From positions 1 through 6,175 of the forward strand of contig JAQUUS010000102.1 in assembly GCA_028693775.1 (NCBI GenBank): a stretch of 6,175 nucleotides of DNA, given 5' to 3'. Made by a program: the position numbers and the translations under genes. The notes beneath the pieces were generated by a model. It searched no databases, was not told the origin of the DNA, and saw only the letters and a program-made list of their open reading frames with translations. The stretch's first letter is position 1. Each line of letters begins with the position of its first letter. Below, in pieces: positions 1 to 5,076 of the stretch. Source of the DNA: Alphaproteobacteria bacterium. GTDB lineage: Bacteria; Pseudomonadota; Alphaproteobacteria; UBA9219.

Positions 1-588
1 GGACAGCTTGTCCTTCAGCACGTTGAGCTTCACGTCGCCCTTGAAGCGCCCCATCTTTTCGGGCAACGGCTGGAGATACGTCCACGGAATCGTTTCGTCC
101 TTGATCTTGGCGGCGAGGCTGCGGATGAAATCGCTCAGGCGGCGCAGGCCGATGCGGCGCAAGAACCCCGCCCGCGAACAATCGACGCCCGCGATATAGA
201 GCTTGTTGTTGTGCCCCTGAAGCTTGATGTCGTAGACCACCTCGACTTCGGCGTCGTTGACGTCGAGCACTTTTTTGTCGAGCAGGTAGTCGCGCATGAT
301 GATCTGGTTCTCGGCCGGTTCGTTCTCATAGGCCGGGAGGGATTCCAGATCGAGGATCGAGCGGCCATGGTGATCCAGAAAAACCACCTTGTCCCACGGA
401 ACCAAAAGCGGTTTGTAGCCGAAGGGCCGGGAAATGATCAGGTGCGTCACTTCCGGAACCGGGCCTTCTTTCATCACCATGTCGGTCAGTTTGCCGATGT
501 ATTTGTCGCCGACACGCGCACGGCCACCGATCAGATTGCTGAGCAGATAGGCCATGTTTTCGAGTTTGTGGGTAACCTGTGACGTCAT
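1..588 (-). CDS. PRC-barrel / MgtE N-terminal-domain protein, partial (C-terminus outside window)
   Basis: This is the third gene of the transporter operon. It reads from an ATG at 588 to the window edge without a stop, giving 196 residues (MTSQVTHKLENMAYLL...). Residues about 16-85 resemble a PRC barrel (LLSNLIGG, then VGDKYIGKLTDMV). Residues about 98-150 look like a second PRC-like unit of the kind found before MgtE domains (LLDKKVLDVNDAEVEVVYD, GVDCSRAGFLRRIGLRR). From about residue 185 the text (LNVLKDKLS) matches the start of an MgtE intracellular N domain, which is normally followed by a CBS pair; that part is not visible here. The start is supported by GAGAGGTG just upstream, overlapping the TGA of the preceding gene, which suggests translational coupling. 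There is no membrane segment in the visible part, so it is probably cytoplasmic. By analogy with MgtE, it may sense Mg2+ and gate or regulate the neighbouring NRAMP protein. The family call is from memory of motifs; the role is inference. Confidence 0.8.
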   Translation of the reverse strand, partial: MTSQVTHKLENMAYLLSNLIGGRARVGDKYIGKLTDMVMKEGPVPEVTHLIISRPFGYKPLLVPWDKVVFLDHHGRSILDLESLPAYENEPAENQIIMRDYLLDKKVLDVNDAEVEVVYDIKLQGHNNKLYIAGVDCSRAGFLRRIGLRRLSDFIRSLAAKIKDETIPWTYLQPLPEKMGRFKGDVKLNVLKDKLS

Positions 589-598
589 GGGACACCTC

Positions 599-790
599 TC
601 AGGCAAGCATCGTGAAAAACTTGTAGCCCAATAGCGCCACAAGGAACAAAAGATAGAAACGCAAGGCAACCAGGGCCCAGCGAACCGTAGGCGTCAGGGC
701 TATGCGCGGATGCGCATAGCGGCGATTGATGTTGCGAATCTTGATCCGGTTGCGCGCGATCATCGACTGAAGAGCATGGCCTAGGGTCAT
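599..790 (-). CDS. Small single-span membrane protein in the transporter operon
   Basis: A 63-residue protein (MTLGHALQSM... to ...FFTMLA), middle gene of the operon. The start at 790 is chosen because GGAGG lies 6 nt upstream; the longer reading frame to 871 would run back into the transporter gene. The N-terminal half is strongly basic (RNRIKIRNINRRYAHPR, about residues 13-29). The C-terminal half is one hydrophobic helix (about residues 38-58, WALVALRFYLLFLVALLGY). By the positive-inside rule the N-terminus should face the cytoplasm. It starts 10 nt after the transporter stop, and its own stop lies 10 nt before the next start, so it is very likely co-translated with both. I do not recognise a named family. 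A natural guess is an accessory subunit or stabiliser of the transporter, or a link to the cytoplasmic PRC/MgtE-like protein, but nothing in the sequence proves this. Confidence 0.8.
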   Translation of the reverse strand: MTLGHALQSMIARNRIKIRNINRRYAHPRIALTPTVRWALVALRFYLLFLVALLGYKFFTMLA

Positions 791-800
791 AGCGGGCCTC

Positions 801-2069
801 CTATCCGAATAAGCTCGGGAACATGGTGTTGACGGCATACAGCGTCGCCAACACGATAATGAACACGACAATCGTGCCTGTGACGATGTTTTGAAGCTTT
901 GTGTTGGCGTATTCGCCCATCGTTTCCTTGTCGTTGAGCAAGATCAACAGGAACACGAGCGAGGCCGGGAGCAACGTGACCGCCACCACCTGCACAAACA
1001 GGGTTATCAGCACCAGCGGTGCGCCCGGAATGAGGACCACGGCGCCCGCGCTGATGAGCGTGATGAAGTAGTTAAGATAAAACCACGGTGCTTCCTTGAT
1101 CTTGTTGTTGAGCGAATGCGCCCATCCAAAGACTTCGCCGAACGCCCATGAGCTGGCCAGAGAAATGCAGATGGCGCCGAGCAAGCCCGCGTTGAACAGC
1201 CCGATGGCCAGCAGTTCCCCGGCGTGCCGGTGCGTCTTCATGAGGATCTTGGCGGCCTGGGCTGCGTCGTCGATTTCCATGCCCGGCAGAACCGTTCCAG
1301 TCACGATCACGATGAATACCGCGATTACAATCGTCGCTATGGACCCGATAAATGTATCGAGCCTGCCGAAGAACATATCCTTTTCCTTCACGCCCTTGTC
1401 GACCACCGACGACTGCTGGAAAAACAGCATCCACGGCGCAATCGTCGTGCCGATGTTCGCCATCAGGAAGAAGAACATGTCGCTGTCGAAGCCCTTGCCG
1501 AAATTCGGGATCATGCCCTCGGACAGCACATCGCTCACCGACGGATGCACAATAAAGGCCGCCGGGATGTAGATCAGGTTCAGCGCGCAGAAGATCAGCG
1601 AGACTTTTTCCCACGTCCAATAGCGACCGTTGATGACCATAAAGCCCATCAGCGAACACACACCCGCCACCGTGACCCAGCCGGGAACGCCGAAGATCCT
1701 CAGCGCCGCCGTCATGCCGATGAATTCGGTGATCAGCGTCAGCCAGTCCACGAGGATAAGATCGAGCAGCGAGAACCAGCCCCAGAACGAGCCGAAGCCG
1801 TCAAAGATTGCCTCGGCATGGCCCCGCTTCGTCACGACGCCCAGCCGCATGGTCATTTCCTGCACAAAATAGGCGATGGGCCCGAGCAGGACGAGAAACC
1901 ATATGAGATTGTAGCCGTACTTCGCGCCCGTGGCCGCATAGGTCGTGATGCCGCCCGCGTCGTTATCGGCGACCATCACCACAAGCCCGGGACCCGCGAT
2001 CATCAGATAGATGCTGATGGCTTTCCATGCCCGCCGCGCACGATAATAGAGCTTGGTAATCCAATTCAT
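801..2069 (-). CDS. NRAMP-family divalent metal transporter, probably Mg2+-type (NRMT-like)
   Basis: A 422-residue polytopic inner-membrane protein with about eleven hydrophobic segments, close to the usual NRAMP length. The ATG at 2069 is preferred over an in-frame ATG at 2117 because AGGAGGGG sits a few bases upstream and the protein then begins MNWITKLYYRARRAW, just ahead of the first membrane helix. The helix-1 signature is GPGLVVMVADNDAGG (residues 26-40). Counting from GPG, the DPGN motif of Mn/Fe NRAMPs is here D37-A38-G39-G40. In helix 6, TTIAPWMLFFQQSS (208-221) replaces the usual MPH motif, so the soft-metal-binding methionine is Ala211 and the histidine is Trp213. Loss of that methionine is typical of NRAMP-related magnesium transporters, and the PRC/MgtE-like protein downstream agrees with Mg2+ as substrate. 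It is the first gene of a three-gene operon. Family membership is secure; the Mg2+ assignment is inference, and another divalent ion is possible. Confidence 0.88.
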   Translation of the reverse strand: MNWITKLYYRARRAWKAISIYLMIAGPGLVVMVADNDAGGITTYAATGAKYGYNLIWFLVLLGPIAYFVQEMTMRLGVVTKRGHAEAIFDGFGSFWGWFSLLDLILVDWLTLITEFIGMTAALRIFGVPGWVTVAGVCSLMGFMVINGRYWTWEKVSLIFCALNLIYIPAAFIVHPSVSDVLSEGMIPNFGKGFDSDMFFFLMANIGTTIAPWMLFFQQSSVVDKGVKEKDMFFGRLDTFIGSIATIVIAVFIVIVTGTVLPGMEIDDAAQAAKILMKTHRHAGELLAIGLFNAGLLGAICISLASSWAFGEVFGWAHSLNNKIKEAPWFYLNYFITLISAGAVVLIPGAPLVLITLFVQVVAVTLLPASLVFLLILLNDKETMGEYANTKLQNIVTGTIVVFIIVLATLYAVNTMFPSLFG

Positions 2070-2329
2070 GATCCCCTCCTCGTCCTGCGGGAAAAGCGCG
2101 CGCATAATACGCGGCATTCCTTTTCAAATACTGAAAACGGACTAAATTTTGCGCACATGGAGGGCTTGGAAACCAATCCAACGCCGGAAGGGGAAAAAGC
2201 ACACGCCAACGCAACCGCTTCGCCCGGCGTATAAAATGCCTGCCGCGCACACGCACCCGCATGCCGGAGAAATTTTGCGCTTTTTCCGCCGAAAAACGTA
2301 GCAAAAGACCGATGAGTCTCGCTCGCCAT
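2066..2329 (-). CDS. Doubtful small ORF (87 aa) upstream of and overlapping the transporter start
   Basis: An ATG at 2329 with GGGAGG 5 nt upstream opens an 87-residue frame (MASETHRSFATFFGGKSAKF...) whose TGA overlaps the transporter ATG as ATGA, the classic coupled arrangement. Against it being a real protein: it uses TTT for phenylalanine far more than the neighbouring genes do, has no recognisable motif, and ends in a basic run (FSRRTRRGS) that is just the translated ribosome-binding region. It could be a leader ORF that controls transporter translation, or an accident in a leader RNA. I list it because the start signal and the overlap are both good, but I lean towards non-coding or regulatory. 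Confidence 0.2.
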   Translation of the reverse strand: MASETHRSFATFFGGKSAKFLRHAGACARQAFYTPGEAVALACAFSPSGVGLVSKPSMCAKFSPFSVFEKECRVLCARFSRRTRRGS

Positions 2330-2371
2330 CATCACCTCCCGGACAATCCCTGCTTTGGGGAGAGGCGATGT

Positions 2372-2532
2372 GCGTAACCAGCCCTTAGGCGGGCCTTACG
2401 CCATTCATCCTGTCCCGAAGACTGGGGATGCTGGAGACATTCTTTATGTGCAGCCCGCAAATCCCGGGGCTGCAACTACTGTCGCCGTCCATTGTTCTCT
2501 CTGCTGTTAAACTTGCCGGAATCACTTCCGGC
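2372..2532 (-). ncRNA. Hairpin-rich leader segment of the transporter operon (possible cis-regulatory RNA)
   Basis: Four stem-loops lie close together. First, GCGTAA/TTACGC (2372-2377 with 2396-2401) encloses a GCCC/GGGC inner stem (2381-2384 with 2391-2394). Second, CATCC/GGATG (2406-2410 with 2426-2430) has an inner GTC/GAC. Third, a perfect 8-bp stem TGCAGCCC/GGGCTGCA (2449-2456 with 2467-2474) has a 10-nt loop. Fourth, a perfect 7-bp stem GCCGGAA/TTCCGGC (2515-2521 with 2526-2532) has a 4-nt loop. The strand is assigned from the candidate promoter just upstream. None is followed by a T-run, so these are not ordinary terminators. I compared it mentally with the M-box, yybP-ykoY, cobalamin, TPP, 6S and tmRNA patterns and found no match. 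It may be an unrecognised metal-responsive leader or a structured RNA read from the other strand. Confidence 0.35.
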
Positions 2533-2543
2533 GCCTGATGCGG

Positions 2544-2573
2544 CTTGTAGCTCCGGGCTTCGCAAAATGTCAA
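2544..2573 (-). promoter_or_regulatory. Candidate sigma-70-type promoter for the transporter operon
   Basis: On the minus strand a perfect TTGACA (2573-2568) is followed after 18 nt by TACAAG (2549-2544, 4 of 6 matches to TATAAT). Transcription would start near 2537, giving about 470 nt of 5' leader before the transporter ATG. No other minus-strand -35/-10 pair of this quality is visible between here and 2069. Assigned by eye from consensus only. Confidence 0.45.
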
Positions 2574-2867
2574 GGTTTTAATGGATGTTCCGTGAATTTT
2601 GCCTTTCTCTTCGCATTCGGCGTCGGTGGAGATTCTGCGCTTCGGCCTCTTTTTCTCACGCAAGAAGACAGCCCGGATCTCATAAAACCGGCGGACGAAA
2701 TCCACCGGACGGGAACCCGCCTTTGCCTGGCCCGGCCCTGCACAGAAGAGGCGCTTTGGAAGGGAGAAACTATTGATCCTGAAGCTCTCATAAAAGAGAG
2801 GTTAACAACTCCTTGATTATCAAGAAAATTAATTTGCCACACACACTCGTTTCGCGCACGGTTGCTG
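2574..2867. other. Intergenic stretch with no supported gene
   Basis: Reading frames exist on both strands (for example 2538-2816 plus and 2570-2926 minus), but they overlap one another, lack ribosome binding sites and show no family motif. Visible structure is limited to a weak 5-bp hairpin (CTCTC/GAGAG, 2785-2800) and a perfect 13-bp palindrome (CTTGAT T ATCAAG, 2812-2824) that could be a protein-binding site for the plus-strand gene beginning at 2951. Otherwise I see nothing here. Confidence 0.5.
2812..2824. promoter_or_regulatory. Short palindrome CTTGAT-T-ATCAAG, possible operator
   Basis: A perfect 6-bp inverted repeat with a single central T, 44 nt upstream of the candidate -35 box at 2868. 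Its position would suit an activator or repressor site for the repeat-protein gene. A dyad this short can arise by chance. Confidence 0.2.
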
Positions 2868-2896
2868 TTGAATAGATCTCGATATTTTATTAAAAT
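2868..2896 (+). promoter_or_regulatory. Promoter of the repeat-protein gene
   Basis: TTGAAT (2868-2873) and TAAAAT (2891-2896) are separated by exactly 17 nt, giving 4 of 6 and 5 of 6 consensus matches in a locally AT-rich stretch. Transcription would start near 2903, about 48 nt before the ATG at 2951. Confidence 0.55.
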
Positions 2897-2898
2897 AT
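2882..2898. promoter_or_regulatory. Perfect 17-nt palindrome over the -10 box, possible operator
   Basis: ATATTTTA (2882-2889), a central T, then TAAAATAT (2891-2898) form an 8-bp perfect inverted repeat that includes the whole -10 hexamer. A repressor bound here would block RNA polymerase. The arms are pure A/T, so chance occurrence in AT-rich promoter DNA is a real alternative. Confidence 0.3.
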
Positions 2899-2950
2899 AG
2901 GCATTATTTGATTTGATCGTGCCCATTTTTTTACGGGATTTTCGTTCGTC

Positions 2951-3928
2951 ATGATTGCACCAGAATCACAGTCCTGCGATATCGGCGCATTCGTCGAAAC
3001 CGTCAGGAAAAAACAACGGGAGAGCGGTAAAGCTCTCTGCGGCTGTTTCAAGCTTTCCCCCGAAACCATAAAAGCCATCAAAGACGCTTCGCGAATCGTT
3101 TTTGAAATCGCACCGTCGAACGGTCTTACATGCGAAAGCATGACGACCCTCATGATGCGCTTCGAAGAATTGTGCCGCAGGCAAGAGATCGCCATGCCGG
3201 CTTCGGCCCGCATCGACGTCCTTCGCTATCTGGTTTCGGAGCTGATCGCCAATCACACCGCTCTGGGCGGAAATCCGAACAAGCTGATCGCCGTTACTTT
3301 GTATCGCGGCGCCGTCGGACCGCGCATTGTCGCCGGATTTCCGATGTTCTCGGAAACACCGGGAATTTTGAGGCATGCGACCGAGAAAAACCCGTCCGAT
3401 CCCGAAAAGTTCCTGAGAAACGTCAACGGAACCATCGACGCGCTCGCCGCGCAAAATTCAAACGGACAAGGCGAGTTCTCCTGCTTCTCCGATACGCCGT
3501 GGGTATTCAAACATGCGGCCGTTCATAATCTTTCCGATCCGGAAAGGTTTTTGAGAGGTCTCAAGCAGACCATCGATACGCTCAAGGAAAACAGCAAGAA
3601 TACGGACGACGAATTCTCCTGCTTCTCGGACACGCCCGGAATCTTCAAATACGCCGCCGTGCATCACCTCTCGAATCCCCAGAGGTTCTTGCGCGACGTC
3701 AAGAAGACGATGAATTACCTCATCGAGGAAAGCAAGAAACCCGGAAGCGAATTCGCTTCGCTGGCCAACATGCCCGGCATGTTCAGGGCCGCCGCTATCG
3801 GGCATCCCTCGAACCCGGAGGCCTTCCTGCGCAAGGTTTTGAAGGAACGCGTTTGCCTGCGCTTGATGCAGTCCCCCGAAGAGATCGTTGCGGAAGAAGA
3901 CTCCGCGCCGATCGCCATCGAGGCCTGA
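2951..3928 (+). CDS. Protein of unknown function with four tandem 46-residue repeats
   Basis: A 325-residue protein with no signal peptide or membrane segment, so probably cytoplasmic, unless exported by a route without a classical signal. Residues 1-129 are a non-repetitive, largely helical-looking domain with several cysteines near the start (C9, C30, C32). From F130 the sequence falls into repeats starting at residues 130, 176, 222 and 268, an exact period of 46. Each shows F-x-x-F-S-[DE]-T-P-x-[IVM]-[FL]-[KR], then A-A/T, S-[DN]-P-[EQ]-x-F-L-R and usually a Thr further on. The fourth unit is shorter and more diverged (LANMPGMFRAAA...NPEAFLR), followed by an acidic tail. ATG 2951 is the first start after an in-frame stop at 2909-2911; no clear Shine-Dalgarno is present, unlike the neighbours. 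It stands alone and converges on the next gene. I do not recognise the family. The helical repeats suggest a protein-binding scaffold, which is inference. Confidence 0.85.
   Translation: MIAPESQSCDIGAFVETVRKKQRESGKALCGCFKLSPETIKAIKDASRIVFEIAPSNGLTCESMTTLMMRFEELCRRQEIAMPASARIDVLRYLVSELIANHTALGGNPNKLIAVTLYRGAVGPRIVAGFPMFSETPGILRHATEKNPSDPEKFLRNVNGTIDALAAQNSNGQGEFSCFSDTPWVFKHAAVHNLSDPERFLRGLKQTIDTLKENSKNTDDEFSCFSDTPGIFKYAAVHHLSNPQRFLRDVKKTMNYLIEESKKPGSEFASLANMPGMFRAAAIGHPSNPEAFLRKVLKERVCLRLMQSPEEIVAEEDSAPIAIEA
3338..3868 (+). repeat. Tandem coding repeat, 138-nt period (46 residues), 4 units
   Basis: Units begin at 3338, 3476, 3614 and 3752; the last is truncated at about 39 residues. The spacing is exact, with no insertion or deletion between units. 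Units 2 and 3 are the most alike (both begin FSCFSDTP and share FKxAAVHxLS), while units 1 and 4 have diverged more. Conservation is clearer in the protein than in the DNA, which suggests an old duplication kept by selection and not a recent expansion. Confidence 0.9.
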
Positions 3929-3932
3929 GCGC

Positions 3933-4898
3933 CTACTCTTCGATCTCCGATATTTTCCCGGTCAGGCTCATGCCGGACATTGGCAAGGGCGGGATAAAAA
4001 CAACCTCTCCGTCTTTTATCGCGAATTCAGCAGTTCCGATCGATTCCTCGATCTGCCTCAGATCCCGCTCCTCGGTGGGCTTAGCGCATTCACGGGCGAT
4101 GTCTTCGGGCGTGGCATAAACGATGTCCGCTTCGGCAAAAACACCTTCACGCGAGGATCTTTTGATTTTTTGCACCGAGAAAAGCAAGGATCTCTTGACC
4201 GGCCCGAAAAGGCCGCCGGATTTATAGGTCTCGCAAATGGCCGATGTGACCCCGCCCTCGCTTTCGACCGAGGAGGCCCACATCCTGTCGTCCGTAAGGT
4301 CGAGAATGGTTTTGACATTTTCGGCGCCCATCGGGCCTTTATTCAACACAAACACCGTTAGCGGAACGCGCAGGATGGATACGGTCGAAAACACTTTTCC
4401 GTTGTGGCCGAAGTTGTCCGCACACAGCATGCTTTGCCGCTCGCCGCCGGGAAGCGCTACGCAATCGTGCATTTGGCCGCGAGGGTACCAGCTGACAAGC
4501 TTCCATTTTCCGGACTCGCGGCGAAACAATATTCCGTCGCCGTATTCGCGGCCCGCCGTCTCGAACGATGCGTCCACCGTAATATACGCTTCGTCCGCAT
4601 TCTGGCCCGTCAGGTCTCCGTAGAAAATCGACAGCGGGATAAGCGTGGCGTCCTGCGGCTCACCGGATTGCTCCCGCGCCTGATCGACTTCCGGATTTCC
4701 GATAATGTCTTCGCAATCGATCTCCAGCGTTCCGTAATCGCCGTCCGGCTCGCTTGCAATCGGATCGACGCAGATCAGCGGCATGAACGTTTCGATTTCT
4801 TTCTCCGTCAGCGGCCGCGTATCATGGCGGCTTTCCGTGGCAACGCACGGTTCGCAAAGCGCCAGAAAAAGGCAAAGCGCAAACAGGATTTTCTTCAT
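3933..4898 (-). CDS. Secreted protein of unknown function
   Basis: A 321-residue protein starting MKKILFALCLFLALCEPCVATES, a typical Sec signal peptide with likely cleavage after Ala20 (CVA-TES). The C15 and C18 contexts do not fit a lipobox, so it should be periplasmic or secreted. The longer frame from 4934 is rejected: its ATG overlaps the predicted -10 box, and it would put 12 residues before the signal sequence. No Shine-Dalgarno precedes 4898, and the leader would be short. The mature part has six cysteines (43, 62, 146, 159, 222, 271), an even number that could form three disulfides. Residues 92-130 (FYGDLTGQNADEAYITV, then GDGILFRRESGKWKLVSW) resemble the G-D-L-T-G-x-x-x-D-E-A repeat-like motif of several uncharacterised exported proteins. 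No catalytic signature is evident. Its stop lies 4 bp from the stop of the convergent repeat-protein gene, with no terminator between, so the two transcripts probably overlap at their 3' ends. Confidence 0.85.
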   Translation of the reverse strand: MKKILFALCLFLALCEPCVATESRHDTRPLTEKEIETFMPLICVDPIASEPDGDYGTLEIDCEDIIGNPEVDQAREQSGEPQDATLIPLSIFYGDLTGQNADEAYITVDASFETAGREYGDGILFRRESGKWKLVSWYPRGQMHDCVALPGGERQSMLCADNFGHNGKVFSTVSILRVPLTVFVLNKGPMGAENVKTILDLTDDRMWASSVESEGGVTSAICETYKSGGLFGPVKRSLLFSVQKIKRSSREGVFAEADIVYATPEDIARECAKPTEERDLRQIEESIGTAEFAIKDGEVVFIPPLPMSGMSLTGKISEIEE

Positions 4899-4932
4899 GG
4901 GCAAAGATCGCGGTAACGGATAAGCGGCCTCC

Positions 4933-4961
4933 ATTATACTTTCTCATCCTGAAGTTGAAAA
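4933..4961 (-). promoter_or_regulatory. Promoter of the secreted-protein gene
   Basis: On the minus strand TTTTCA (4961-4956) and a perfect TATAAT (4938-4933) are separated by 17 nt. Initiation would fall near 4926, roughly 28 nt ahead of the ATG at 4898. This placement rules out the upstream ATG at 4934 as the translation start for this transcript. Confidence 0.6.
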
Positions 4962-5000
4962 CGCACTGAAAATACCATACCAGCGAAGGCTTGCGTCAAT

Positions 5001-5026
5001 AAATAGTTAGGATATTTTAACTATTT
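5001..5026. promoter_or_regulatory. Perfect 9-bp inverted repeat upstream of the acyl-CoA dehydrogenase gene, probable operator
   Basis: AAATAGTTA (5001-5009) and TAACTATTT (5018-5026) are exact reverse complements separated by 8 nt. The element lies 51 nt before the dehydrogenase ATG, between it and the divergent promoter at 4933-4961. A weak plus-strand -10 (TCTAAT, 5031-5036) follows immediately, with no good -35, so the dyad is well placed for a dimeric regulator of fatty-acid or acyl-CoA genes. A 9-bp stem in RNA is possible, but the element is A/T-rich and has no following T-run typical of a terminator. Confidence 0.45.
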
Positions 5027-5076
5027 GTTCTCTAATCTTTTTGCGACATTTTTACCCCAACTCCTTGTGAGGCCAT

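Noticed and set aside
2105..2110. Minus-strand -10-like TATTAT close to the transporter start
   Set aside because: There is no acceptable -35 at 16-18 nt; the nearest TTGAAA is only about 12 nt away.
1224..2234. A 336-residue plus-strand open frame opposite the transporter gene
   Set aside because: It is antisense to a convincing membrane protein, is rich in His, Arg, Asp and Glu as expected for the reverse strand of hydrophobic codons, and has no motif or ribosome binding site.
2144..2280. Direct repeat AAATTTTGCGC at 2144-2154 and 2270-2280
   Set aside because: Two 11-bp copies 126 bp apart may be a regulatory pair, but they do not line up with a promoter or any known site, and they may be chance.
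2281..2296. TTTTTC-CGCC-GAAAAA palindrome as a terminator
   Set aside because: The stem is almost entirely A-T, has no GC-rich core and lies inside the leader upstream of the transporter it would have to terminate.
2372..2532. Known riboswitch, 6S RNA, tmRNA or SRP RNA
   Set aside because: I looked for the M-box, yybP-ykoY, cobalamin and TPP signatures and for tmRNA and SRP core motifs by eye and found none; only generic hairpins remain.
2515..2532. Rho-independent terminator (GCCGGAA TCAC TTCCGGC)
   Set aside because: The stem is perfect, but no T-run follows on either strand.
2385..2926. Overlapping ORFs of 92-118 codons on both strands of the intergenic region
   Set aside because: They are mutually overlapping, have no good Shine-Dalgarno, no motifs and mixed codon use; a decayed gene cannot be excluded, but nothing identifies one.
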